From NCBI GenBank assembly GCA_007131745.1, contig SLPX01000342.1, positions 1 through 24,912 of the forward strand: a stretch of 24,912 bases of DNA. The letters run 5' to 3'. The translations under genes and the position numbers were made by a program. Positions within the stretch are counted from its first letter, which is position 1. Every line of letters starts with the position of its first letter. The notes beneath the pieces were generated by a model. That model saw nothing but the letters and a program-made list of their open reading frames with translations, was not told the DNA's origin and searched no databases. Positions 1-7,061 of this stretch are shown piece by piece. Origin of the DNA: Myxococcales bacterium (GTDB taxonomy: Bacteria > Myxococcota > Polyangia > HGW-17 > SLPX01).

Positions 1-104
1 ATCATTTTGTCGAAAGCTTTTTCACAGGGGTCGCCGCATCCGGTAACCGCCAGTGCGCTGAGGCAAAAAACACAGGTCATTACGATAGCGAGTGTCTTCT
101 TCAT
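1..104 (-). CDS. Small lipoprotein, N-terminal part (runs off left edge)
   Basis: Only the first 34 codons are in the window. They encode a typical lipoprotein signal: MKK, a hydrophobic stretch (residues 4-20), then a lipobox-like AVTGC with the lipidated Cys at residue 23, followed by GDPCEKAF. The mature part begins with a second Cys (residue 27), as in small Cys-containing periplasmic lipoproteins. The start is supported by a purine-rich ribosome site (AGGAAAGGA) just upstream on the minus strand. The rest lies outside the window, so the function cannot be assigned. Confidence 0.72.
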   Translation of the reverse strand, partial: MKKTLAIVMTCVFCLSALAVTGCGDPCEKAFDKM

Positions 105-304
105 TGTTTTTCCTTTCCTTTGCGTTCGGTATTTTTTTATACGCGAATTGTTGTACCTATACGTAACTCGGTTGAAAAGCTCCCTGCTTTTATTGCAAAC
201 GAAAATATTAAATCATCCTATTGTCACAGCGTTAAATACCCGCCCCGGATTCTTCAGGGCTCCAATAAAATCTGTGTTTTCTTATTCCTTCGGCGACTTG
301 GGAA

Positions 305-332
305 ATTATCCTGATTTGGGGTCGCCAGTCAA
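305..332 (-). promoter_or_regulatory. Candidate sigma-70-type promoter for the left-edge lipoprotein
   Basis: On the minus strand TTGACT (332-327) is followed after 16 bases by GATAAT (310-305), each one mismatch from the vegetative consensus. The expected start near 298 would give a leader of about 190 nt before the lipoprotein ATG at 104. A second -10-like TATAAA lies closer to the gene but has a poor -35. The rest of the gene-free stretch 105-447 is AT-rich; I see no coding region or convincing terminator in it. Confidence 0.5.
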
Positions 333-447
333 GTCATATTGCAGCCCTTGTTTTGATTGAACGAGATGAAATTATTGCAGTTTTTTTCACACACTTTAAA
401 TGTTGTCTAAATGTAAGATCCCTCTCGGGCCGGCTGTTTGGAGATTC

Positions 448-1395
448 CTATTGGTCCTGAAATGACAAGGGGTTTCTCTTTATCGCTTCGATGGCTTTCG
501 ATATGGTATCTTTTACGTCGGGATCTTTTTCGGTTTTGAGCGCTTCCGCAAGGTGTTCGAGACTTTCCTTGTACCCGAAATGCCCAAGTATCAGGGCCGC
601 GGTTTTCCGCACTTCCGCGGAACGATCCTTCAAAAGAGTCCACGCCGCTGTCGCCGTGTGAGTGTCTGGAACTCCGGCCAGCTTGTTCAATGCTGTGAGC
701 CTGAGTTGTTCCGCCACCTTTTCGGATTCGGGCGGCCCATCGGGAAATGCTCCGATTGCCTCCTTTATAAGACGGTTTCTGCCCCTTTCGAATTTGTGGA
801 GCATCTTGAGCGCAATTTCTTCTTTTCCGGCTCCCAGGGCGAGACGAGCTGCATCCGCGGTGATCTCGAGATCATCTTTTTTCAAGTCAAACGCATTGCG
901 AATCGTTTTCCATGCGTTTTCGTTCATGGATGCTTGTTCATACGCGAGTGCAAGCTCATGAAGAATGGTTGCATCCTTGTCACTGATAACGGAGGCCTGT
1001 TTCAAAGCCGCGAGAGAGCGCTGGATATCGTCTTTTTCCGCCCAGATTTTTCCGAGCATCAAATGAGCTCGGGCGGCAAGTTCGGTGTTCGGGATAATCT
1101 CCGCAGCCTTGCGGAAAAGTTCGACAGCGTGGCCATGCTCTTCAATTTTCAAGGCTTCTTCGCCACGTTGAAAGAGAATGCGTTGGCTGATTGCCCTCGC
1201 CGCTCGGGATTCGCCGGGATGCTCGGGGTCGAAATCAGGCTTTTTTTCCTCAACTCTACGCGGCGGAGGTTCTTCCTTGGTTTTCTTTTCAGAGCAGCCG
1301 GGCGAACATGCGATCGCCACAACAGATACAACCCATAGAAACGCGGCCCGCTCCAACACTGTTTTCCATGTTATCTCTGAAAAGAAATTCCACAT
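448..1395 (-). CDS. Exported TPR/HEAT-repeat lipoprotein
   Basis: A 315-residue protein. Residues 15-30 are a hydrophobic signal ending in VAIAC (Cys30), with another Cys at 34, so it is probably lipidated and held in the envelope. A charged Pro/Lys/Glu-rich linker follows (about 36-62). Residues ~72-190 are helical pairs of tetratricopeptide type (A-x-x-x-Y/L-x-x-A patterns). Residues ~245-305 form one or two HEAT/PBS-lyase-like repeats (AEVRKTAALILGHFG). Both repeat types are protein-binding scaffolds, so a partner-binding envelope role is inferred. The start at 1395 lacks a clear Shine-Dalgarno; a GTG about 12 codons downstream would still keep the signal peptide. It stands alone on its strand. 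Confidence 0.75.
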   Translation of the reverse strand: MWNFFSEITWKTVLERAAFLWVVSVVAIACSPGCSEKKTKEEPPPRRVEEKKPDFDPEHPGESRAARAISQRILFQRGEEALKIEEHGHAVELFRKAAEIIPNTELAARAHLMLGKIWAEKDDIQRSLAALKQASVISDKDATILHELALAYEQASMNENAWKTIRNAFDLKKDDLEITADAARLALGAGKEEIALKMLHKFERGRNRLIKEAIGAFPDGPPESEKVAEQLRLTALNKLAGVPDTHTATAAWTLLKDRSAEVRKTAALILGHFGYKESLEHLAEALKTEKDPDVKDTISKAIEAIKRNPLSFQDQ

Positions 1396-1521
1396 TATTC
1401 GGGAATTTTAGCGTTGCCGGCAGCGGATGTCCATACTCCGTTCATGTTCGAGTGCACCTTCTGCAAAGACCCATAGGTCCCGCGGTTTCGGAGCCTGCGA
1501 AAACATGGTCTCGGCCGCGCT

Positions 1522-1566
1522 GCGCTCGGCGGTTTGTCCACTGCCGTAAACAAACAGGCTCGCCCG
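1522..1566. repeat. 45-bp direct repeat, copy 1
   Basis: This segment begins GCGCTCGGCGGTTTGTCC and ends GGCTCGCCCG. It matches 1727-1771 at 41 of 45 positions by eye. Its right end carries GGCTCGC (1557-1563), which can pair with GCGAGCC at 1586-1592, so the unit could form a small hairpin. It lies in non-coding sequence between the TPR/HEAT gene and the candidate sRNA. The open frame across it (minus strand, 1408-2085) has no family resemblance and shows uneven composition, so I treat the segment as a non-coding dispersed or duplicated element. Confidence 0.7.
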
Positions 1567-1726
1567 TTCATTCGGTGTCAATAGAGCGAGCCGCAAAAAA
1601 AGGCAGATGGACAATAAGCCGACATCTGAGTTGCGCTTCCGGGTGTAGGGCGTGGTGGAACGGGTGAAGGATGAAGCAACTCGGACGAGCCGCAGATGAA
1701 ACTCCCGCCAGGGAGGTTCAAACAAG

Positions 1727-1771
1727 GCGCTCGGCGGTTTGTCCGCTGCCGTAAAAATACAGGCTCGCTCG
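1727..1771. repeat. 45-bp direct repeat, copy 2
   Basis: Second copy of the 1522-1566 unit, in the same orientation and offset by 205 bases. It has four substitutions, mostly in the stretch after CTGCCGTAAA. A sharp fall in GC follows: about 1780-1975 is very AT-rich and holds nothing I can identify apart from a promoter near its end. Confidence 0.7.
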
Positions 1772-1943
1772 ATATCGATCTTTTTGTATTGGGTGGAAAG
1801 ATCGTAAAAGAAGATCTTTTTTTGGTTTTGAATATTAAAAAAAGAAAAAAATCTTTGTGTAAAACTACAAGAGAACTGTAAACAAGTTGTAATTCTTGGT
1901 GTTTTTGTGATTTTGGTGGTTTTGGATTTTTTTAAAAAAATGC

Positions 1944-1971
1944 TTGCCTTTCTCAGTTTAACTGCAATAAT
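1944..1971 (+). promoter_or_regulatory. Candidate promoter of the C-rich sRNA
   Basis: TTGCCT (1944-1949), a 16-base spacer and AATAAT (1966-1971) form a reasonable vegetative promoter, with four and five of six consensus bases. Predicted transcription start is near 1978. The AT-rich DNA just upstream (1780-1940) could act as an UP-like region. No other reading of this site explains a transcript ending at the terminator at 2116-2146. Confidence 0.45.
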
Positions 1972-1977
1972 ACACTT

Positions 1978-2146
1978 AGAACAAAACAGAATAGGAAAAA
2001 ACGGTGGCCATGAAACATTGGTTGCCTTAGGCATTACGATGGAGACAGAGGGGGCCCAGCCTTTCCCCCTCCCCAGTCCCCCCATTGGTCTCCCCTCTGC
2101 TCTCCATCAACTTTTGGGCCCTCATTCAATGAGGGCCCTTTTTTTT
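1978..2146 (+). ncRNA. Candidate small RNA with C-rich loop
   Basis: A stand-alone transcript of about 169 nt is predicted between a promoter and a strong intrinsic terminator, with no ORF inside. Three hairpins can be read directly. Hairpin 1 (about 2004-2027) pairs GGTGGCCATG with CATTGGTTGCC, including wobbles. Hairpin 2 pairs 2038-2053 (GATGGAGACAGAGGGG) with 2092-2108 in 16 pairs with one bulged C, and presents a loop of about 36 nt containing several runs of four to six C (2055-2090). Hairpin 3 is the terminator. C-rich loops with UCCCC motifs are known in trans-acting sRNAs that bind GGAGG-type ribosome sites, so a translation-repressor role is inferred. It does not look like 6S, SRP, tmRNA or RNase P RNA. 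Confidence 0.6.
2116..2146 (+). terminator. Rho-independent terminator of the sRNA
   Basis: A perfect 10-bp GC-rich stem, GGGCCCTCAT (2116-2125) with ATGAGGGCCC (2129-2138), has a three-base loop and is followed at once by eight T (2139-2146). The T-run lies only on the plus-strand side, so it ends plus-strand transcription. No protein gene ends upstream on this strand, which argues for a dedicated non-coding transcript. Confidence 0.9.
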
Positions 2147-2185
2147 GGTGTAAGTTTTCACTGTTTGGATTTGGGTCAAGGTATC

Positions 2186-2214
2186 TTGACATGAATGTCC
2201 GCGCTTTTTATACA
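2186..2214 (+). promoter_or_regulatory. Sigma-70-type promoter of the flippase-like gene
   Basis: TTGACA (2186-2191), a 17-base spacer and TATACA (2209-2214) give a near-consensus vegetative promoter just past the sRNA terminator. Expected start is near 2221, leaving a leader of about 50 nt before the ATG at 2274. A purine-rich ribosome site (AAAGGA) lies just before that ATG. Confidence 0.75.
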
Positions 2215-2273
2215 GGCGAAGCGCTGTGAGAGTGCGAATGGAAAGATAGAGCCCAGGGAGAAAACAAAGGATA

Positions 2274-3362
2274 ATGAAAAAGAGCAATGTCATTTTTTTC
2301 ATTCTTGGAACGGCTCTCCTGGCTTATCTTGTATATCGGACCGGTCCGGCAGAGCTCTGGAGTCGGCTGGGTGAACTGAATTGGCTGTTTTTCTTGGGTG
2401 TGGGGGTTTTTCTGTTCTCGAAAGTGACCATGTCGGTGGCATGGATTTACCTCCTGGAAAAGAAAACAAATAACTCGTCATTGTGGCATCTCAGCCTTGT
2501 TACCGCGGTCGGAGGCGCCTTAAACGACGTCACTCCCGGTGGCGTAGGCGGGGAACCGCTTAAGGTGACATGGCTCAGGGGTCGGATTCCAAGCGAAGAT
2601 TTGGTTTCTTCTCTTATTCTTCACAATTACCTTTATATAATGACAAATGTTGTTTTGATATTTTCGGGCGGAGCACTCATTATTTTCTTGGTGGACCTTC
2701 CGGCCTGGGCGGATTGGGCCATTGGGTCGGGGATGGTTTTGATGGTGGCAGGGGGGATTTTGTTGGCGTTCGTGATTCGGCGAGGCGTGGCCGAAAAAGT
2801 CATGAATGTTTTGAAATTCTTGCGCATCCCCTTGAAGAACGCGGAGGCAATTTTCGAGAAGGCTCGTGAAACGGACCGAAAACTTCGTGATTTCTACCGT
2901 GATCGGCCGGGGGATTTTATCAAGGCGTTTTTGTGGATGCTTTTGACCAGGGCTATAGCCGCGATGGAAAGTTTTTTCATTCTCGCTATGTTGGGTCATA
3001 TTGTCGGGCCGGAAGCGATCGTGTTGATAACCTGCATGGGAGTGGCGCTCTATGTTTTGTTCGCGTTTGTTCCGTCCCAGTTGGGGGCTCTTGAAGGAGG
3101 AGCGTTTCTTTTTTATCCGATCATCGGTTTGCCTGCCGCTCTCGGACTGCACGTGGAAATGATACGCAGGCTAAGAGTGCTGTTTTTGCTGTTTCTGGCT
3201 GTTTTGGTCTTGGGAATCAGGAGTTTTATGATTCGCCGGGTAGCGGAGAAAGGTGCCGGAGACGTGACGGCCGGATCGCTTGAATTGAACGTTGGAGGAT
3301 CGAGTCCACCTGTCGTTGGAGTCGACGAACCCGACAATGCGGTCCGGAGTTCAATACCTTGA
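2274..3362 (+). CDS. Flippase-like / lysylphosphatidylglycerol synthase TM-domain protein (UPF0104)
   Basis: A 362-residue polytopic inner-membrane protein with about eight hydrophobic segments. It opens directly with a TM segment (FFILGTALLAYLVY) and carries the family hallmark TPGGVGGEPLK (about residues 86-97) in the second third. This is the membrane part of the MprF/LPG-synthase flippase superfamily (PF03706/TIGR00374) without the cytosolic aminoacyl-transferase domain, so it is more likely a lipid or lipid-linked-sugar flippase than an aminoacyl-lipid synthase. The last ~40 residues are a soluble Gly/Val/Pro-containing tail that the family often lacks. It has its own promoter and converges with the U32 gene, with a gap of only 12 bases. 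Confidence 0.82.
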   Translation: MKKSNVIFFILGTALLAYLVYRTGPAELWSRLGELNWLFFLGVGVFLFSKVTMSVAWIYLLEKKTNNSSLWHLSLVTAVGGALNDVTPGGVGGEPLKVTWLRGRIPSEDLVSSLILHNYLYIMTNVVLIFSGGALIIFLVDLPAWADWAIGSGMVLMVAGGILLAFVIRRGVAEKVMNVLKFLRIPLKNAEAIFEKARETDRKLRDFYRDRPGDFIKAFLWMLLTRAIAAMESFFILAMLGHIVGPEAIVLITCMGVALYVLFAFVPSQLGALEGGAFLFYPIIGLPAALGLHVEMIRRLRVLFLLFLAVLVLGIRSFMIRRVAEKGAGDVTAGSLELNVGGSSPPVVGVDEPDNAVRSSIP

Positions 3363-3374
3363 AGATAATTTCCT

Positions 3375-4661
3375 TCAGCCCAGACCGATTCTTGCAGCCA
3401 CCTTCTTTGCTGTTTCCGCGGCGGTCTTGAGGTGGGGTTCCCAGAACCTGCCGGTGTGCAAATCCTCGAACAACCTGTCGAACTGTACCTTCGCCTTTTC
3501 ACGATATGCGGGTTCTATTGAAACGCACTCGGAGGCTAGTTCGTGGCAATAACGACACTTTTCACAGTCGAGAGCGGAACATCCCTCCTTGGGCCATCTA
3601 TCCAGAAAACCGTCTAATTTGCGGTTGTCGATATGAATTCCCGATCCTCCCTTGCGCGGATACAGAAGAGATTGGTGGTGGCCGAGTTCGACCATCTGCC
3701 AGAACCGGAAAAGGTTCACCGCCCTGGGATTGACGAAGTACTTCATCATTCTCTTATATGAAAACATGTCCCGATCCTCTTTTTTCAATTTGTCGGAATC
3801 ATAGTTCCATGCAAGAACGAGGTCTGCCAGATTGCCTTCGTAGCGCTTTTCGGCGTATGCCTTGACTCTTTCGAGAAGCAATTTTGTAGGGGTGTTTCTT
3901 TCCACGATCTTGAAATTGTCGTAACCCAGGCTTTCGTACAGATCCAGGTCTTCCGGTCTGATCCAATTGGCCCGGATGAAATTCACCGGCTCGTCCAGCC
4001 TGATTTTCATGCATGAAAGCATGCAGTAATCCAGGGGAAATTGCGGTGTCCCGTTTCGCGCGTTTTGAGAAGCATGGTTGAGAGTCACTGCGTGTGTTCC
4101 CGCGATCGCGCAATCCTGGCGACACGAGTTGTTCACTATCAGGCTCAGATCCACGTCCGTTGCTTCCCTGATGGATTTCAGAACGTCGAACTCGCGGTAT
4201 ATGTTCACCTCGGAAACAACGATGCAATCCGCTCCCTCCTCCGCCCAAAAACGCACCTTGCGCGCGTTGTCGGTGTAACGGTGGGATGAGATTCTCACTT
4301 TCAGATGAGGATATTGTTTCTTGATGATTCTCAGGATCAAGAGGCTGGCCGTTGTGACCGAGTCAACCCCGATATCGCTCAACCAATCCAGGATGTTTCG
4401 CAGCTCGCGTTGTCCCTCTCGGGTGTATTCAACATTGCCCATGCAAGTGGAGTTCAGAAGGTAGTTGAATTCGATTCCTTCTTTGTGGACGAGCCTTACA
4501 TAGTTCTCCAGTCTTTTTTCGTTTACTTCGGGCAGGTAGAACGAAGGCCGGCCTCCGCCGAAAAAATCCGATGTGAGTTTTCCGTACACTTCATATACGG
4601 GGTAATTCCGGAGACCCTCGATGAGTTCCGGATCGAATGTACAGGCTACACTTAACCGCAT
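3375..4661 (-). CDS. U32-family protein (peptidase U32/RNA- or quinone-hydroxylase-like)
   Basis: A 428-residue protein with the TIM-barrel-like U32 pattern: RISSHRYTDN, then VVSEVNIYREFDVL, then NNSCRQDCAIAGTH. Cys180, Cys184, Cys213 and Cys217 form two CxxxC pairs in the region where U32 hydroxylases (UbiU/UbiV, RlhA, TrhP) bind a [4Fe-4S] cluster. A second cluster of Cys361, 366, 369, 372 and 379 is an extra, possibly metal-binding, element. Characterised members hydroxylate RNA bases or quinone precursors without O2; the old 'protease' name is doubtful. The ATG at 4661 overlaps the end of the CM-DAHP synthase gene by 10 bases and has AGGAG upstream, so translation is probably coupled. The exact substrate is not known. 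Confidence 0.78.
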   Translation of the reverse strand: MRLSVACTFDPELIEGLRNYPVYEVYGKLTSDFFGGGRPSFYLPEVNEKRLENYVRLVHKEGIEFNYLLNSTCMGNVEYTREGQRELRNILDWLSDIGVDSVTTASLLILRIIKKQYPHLKVRISSHRYTDNARKVRFWAEEGADCIVVSEVNIYREFDVLKSIREATDVDLSLIVNNSCRQDCAIAGTHAVTLNHASQNARNGTPQFPLDYCMLSCMKIRLDEPVNFIRANWIRPEDLDLYESLGYDNFKIVERNTPTKLLLERVKAYAEKRYEGNLADLVLAWNYDSDKLKKEDRDMFSYKRMMKYFVNPRAVNLFRFWQMVELGHHQSLLYPRKGGSGIHIDNRKLDGFLDRWPKEGCSALDCEKCRYCHELASECVSIEPAYREKAKVQFDRLFEDLHTGRFWEPHLKTAAETAKKVAARIGLG

Positions 4662-5782
4662 GGTAAACCAACTCCTCTTTCGACCGCCGGGTGGGGTGCT
4701 CCCATGAGCGGAACCCGTCCCGAGTAAATGTTTTGCACTTCGTGAACCAATTTTTGGAACTCCGGGAAATCAAGTTGCTGATCCGCATCGGAGCGCGCCT
4801 GCGCCGGGTCGGGATGGATTTCGATCATCACCCCGTGAGCACCTGCTGCAAAAGCCGCCGCGGTCAGGTCGGTGAGCACGTCTTTTCTACCCGCGGCATG
4901 ACTAGGATCCACCACCACCGGGAGGCGGGACATGCGCCTCAGCATGGGAACCACCGATATATCCAGCGTGTTCCGGGTTCGCCTGGAAAAGGTCCTGATG
5001 CCTCGTTCGCACAAAATGACGTCTTCACAACCGGTGAGCATCATATATTCAGCGGCTTGAAGAAATTCGTCGATGGTGGCTGAAAATCCTCTTTTTAACA
5101 ACACCGGTTTGCCGGCGCGGCCTACCTCTTTCAGCAATTCATAGTTGAACATGTTCCTGGCGCCGATTTGCAGCACGTCCGCGAATTCGGCAACCAGGTC
5201 CACGGTGCGGGTATCGGTCACTTCGGTGACCGTGCGCAATCCGTGCCGGGACGCGGCCGCGCGCAAGATGCGGAGACCTTCAATTTCCAGACCCTGGAAG
5301 CTGTAGGGGGAAGACCGGGGTTTGAATGCCCCTCCCCTTATAAACGGAACTCCCAGGGAACCCAGGAATGCCGCTGTTTTTTCCATTTGTTCGTCGCTTT
5401 CCACGGCGCACGGCCCGGCAATGTAAAAAGGATCCCTGCCGACCACGAAACCCTTGATGTCGATGTGGCGATCCGGACGGTTTCCCCACCGGCTCACGAG
5501 CATCTCTTCGACCTTTTTTTCCTGCATGAAATCAAGAGATGCCTTGAAAATCTGCTTGAAAACAGAACGAATCGTATCGTTTGAAAAAGGTCCTGGGTTG
5601 GCTTCCTCCAATTCTTCCAGCATCGCCTGTTCCCTCTTTGCATCATAGAGTTTGCTTCCGCTTTCCTCCTTGGCGTTTCTTATCCGCTCCATCAGGCGCC
5701 CTCTCTCCGACAAGAGTTCAAGCAACTCCATGTTCACTTCGTTGACGCGCTCTCGAAGCGAGTTCAATTGGGATTCCGTCAT
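4652..5782 (-). CDS. aroF: Bifunctional chorismate mutase / DAHP synthase
   Basis: A 376-residue protein with two domains. Residues ~4-85 form an AroQ-type chorismate mutase helix bundle (LRERVNEVNMELLELLSERG). Residues ~105-360 are a type I-beta DAHP synthase: IAGPCAVES with metal-ligand Cys124, RGGAFKPRSSPYSFQG (149-164), LKRGFSATIDEF (229-240), DPSHAAGRK with His295, and EIHPDP with Glu321. DAHP synthase condenses phosphoenolpyruvate with erythrose 4-phosphate to start the shikimate pathway; the mutase turns chorismate into prephenate and in Bacillus-type fusions also senses end product. The start at 5782 has GGAGG at good spacing. It is the first gene of an operon with the U32 gene. Confidence 0.93.
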   Translation of the reverse strand: MTESQLNSLRERVNEVNMELLELLSERGRLMERIRNAKEESGSKLYDAKREQAMLEELEEANPGPFSNDTIRSVFKQIFKASLDFMQEKKVEEMLVSRWGNRPDRHIDIKGFVVGRDPFYIAGPCAVESDEQMEKTAAFLGSLGVPFIRGGAFKPRSSPYSFQGLEIEGLRILRAAASRHGLRTVTEVTDTRTVDLVAEFADVLQIGARNMFNYELLKEVGRAGKPVLLKRGFSATIDEFLQAAEYMMLTGCEDVILCERGIRTFSRRTRNTLDISVVPMLRRMSRLPVVVDPSHAAGRKDVLTDLTAAAFAAGAHGVMIEIHPDPAQARSDADQQLDFPEFQKLVHEVQNIYSGRVPLMGAPHPAVERGVGLPCG

Positions 5783-5856
5783 TTCCAGCCTCCTTCACTC
5801 ACGGGCTTTTCAAGTTCTTTAATTTATCGAATTAACATTCAATACTCAATATCACC

Positions 5857-5903
5857 GTCGTAGGAAATAAAACTTGATGTTGTCAAGTATAATCTTATTA
5901 TAC
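5857..5903. promoter_or_regulatory. Overlapping divergent promoters with two dyads (aroF / ispA)
   Basis: In the 299-base gap between the divergent genes lie two adjoining inverted repeats: ACTTGA-5 nt-TCAAGT (5872-5888) and GTATAAT-CTT-ATTATAC (5887-5903). The same bases supply candidate promoters in both directions. Plus strand: TTGATG (5874-5879), 16-base spacer, TATTAT (5896-5901). Minus strand: TTGACA (5886-5881), 18-base spacer, TACGAC (5862-5857, weak). A protein bound to the dyads would affect both genes. Another weak plus promoter (TTGTTT 5993-5998, TATAAA 6015-6020) lies nearer ispA. No other element is visible in the gap. Confidence 0.4.
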
Positions 5904-6081
5904 CTTTCAAAATTGGATTTTCCGTCCGCTGGTACCCGTTCGGTTGAAACCCATCCTCGGGCCGTGTGTTTGCGGACGGTCATTGGAAGTCCTTGTTTGT
6001 CAGGGGCATTCGGTTATAAAGCGTGTTTTATGTACAAATGAATGATGATCGTTTGTAAATAGAGATTTCAGGAGGTGCTCG

Positions 6082-6939
6082 ATGACCGGGATCTTGGAAG
6101 GATACAGAGAGATCGTGGAAATTGCTTTGCAAGAGAAATTGCCGCCCGCGGATCCCACGGATCCGGGAAAACTATGTGAGGCAATGAGATACGCGGTGCT
6201 TGGAGGGGGAAAGCGGCTCCGGCCATTGATGGCTCTTGCATCCTGCAGGGCGGGTGGCTCACCCCCAGAAGAGGGAGTGGATGCGGCGTGTGCCGTGGAA
6301 TTGATCCACGCTTATTCCCTGGTTCACGATGATCTGCCCGCAATGGACGATGATGACGAACGCCGGGGGCGACCCTCTTGTCACAAGGCTTTTGGAGAGG
6401 CCACTGCAATTTTGGCGGGTGACGCTCTTTTGACCCTCGCTTTCGAGATTTTGAGTTCTCCTTTGTCGAGGACCGGACAACCGGGTTGTTCCCCGGAGGC
6501 TCGGCTTCAAGCGGTTTCGGAATTGGCTCAAGCGGCCGGATGTGCCGGGTTGGTAGGAGGGCAGAGCCTGGACTTGGCCTACGAGGGAACAGAAATAGAG
6601 GATATGAAGTTGCTGGAACGGATTCATCGGGGCAAGACCGGGGCATTGTTCATGGCGTCTTGCGTTTTGGGCGGATTGTTCGGCAATGCTTCCTCCGAAA
6701 AACTGGTAAAGTTGCGCCGGTACGGCGAAGCGATGGGCCTTGCATTTCAGCACATTGATGATGCCCTTGACAATGAACATGAAAAACTTGCATCAGAGGC
6801 CCGTGATGTGGTTTTGCGCATGTTGGATGAATGTGGGCGGATCAGCAGTGATTTCGGGGACAATGGTGATGCGTTGTTGGAACTTGTCCAGGTTTTCCGC
6901 AAGAGGATGTCTGGAATTGAAAAGGGTGGAAGGGTATAA
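6082..6939 (+). CDS. ispA: Polyprenyl (farnesyl/geranylgeranyl) diphosphate synthase, shortened C-terminal part
   Basis: A 285-residue trans-isoprenyl diphosphate synthase. It shows GGGKRLRP (41-48), the first Asp-rich motif HDDLPAMDDDDERRGRP (82-98, bacterial four-residue-spaced type), GDALL (113-117), GKTGALF (184-190) and the second Asp-rich motif FQHIDDALD (222-230). The family normally continues with a segment containing GKxxGxD and KxTY before the last helices; here NEHEKLASEARDVV follows directly, as if about 25 residues were missing in frame. Total length looks normal because of an extra Pro/Gly-rich loop near 128-140. It would make a C15-C20 prenyl diphosphate for quinones, carotenoids or lipid carriers, but the missing block makes activity uncertain. 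AGGAGG precedes the ATG. Confidence 0.85.
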   Translation: MTGILEGYREIVEIALQEKLPPADPTDPGKLCEAMRYAVLGGGKRLRPLMALASCRAGGSPPEEGVDAACAVELIHAYSLVHDDLPAMDDDDERRGRPSCHKAFGEATAILAGDALLTLAFEILSSPLSRTGQPGCSPEARLQAVSELAQAAGCAGLVGGQSLDLAYEGTEIEDMKLLERIHRGKTGALFMASCVLGGLFGNASSEKLVKLRRYGEAMGLAFQHIDDALDNEHEKLASEARDVVLRMLDECGRISSDFGDNGDALLELVQVFRKRMSGIEKGGRV

Positions 6940-6960
6940 AGGGGGTGGTTGGATGACGGC

Positions 6961-7003
6961 AAAAAAAAAGGACGGGCTCACCTTCCACAAAATGAGCCCG
7001 TCC
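6961..7003 (-). terminator. Rho-independent terminator, minus strand
   Basis: On the minus strand GGACGGGCTCA (7003-6993) pairs perfectly with TGAGCCCGTCC (6980-6970), an 11-bp stem with a 12-base loop, followed by nine T (6969-6961). The T-run occurs only for minus-strand transcription, so this ends the candidate RNA that starts near 7112 and is not the terminator of the plus-strand ispA gene. Confidence 0.88.
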
Positions 7004-7010
7004 CATAAAT

Positions 7011-7061
7011 AAAAAGGGCGCGGGTTTACCGGTTCCTTTTTCAGGAAACGTACCGACGCCC
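7011..7061 (-). terminator. Upstream hairpin terminator, attenuator-like
   Basis: On the minus strand GGGCG (7061-7057) pairs with CGCCC (7020-7016); inside it CGG (7055-7053) can pair with CCG and TTCCT (7047-7043) with AGGAA (7037-7033) around a five-base loop. Five T follow (7015-7011), then ATTT. It is weaker than the terminator at 6961-7003. Its 5' arm overlaps the strand used by the competing long stem 7114-7044. Confidence 0.5.

Noticed and set aside
553..1338. 261-residue open frame on the plus strand
   Set aside because: It is antisense to the TPR/HEAT lipoprotein, whose repeats and signal peptide are clear.
1408..2085. 225-residue open frame on the minus strand
   Set aside because: It crosses the direct repeats, the sRNA and a very AT-rich stretch, has no ribosome site or family resemblance, and its composition changes sharply along its length.
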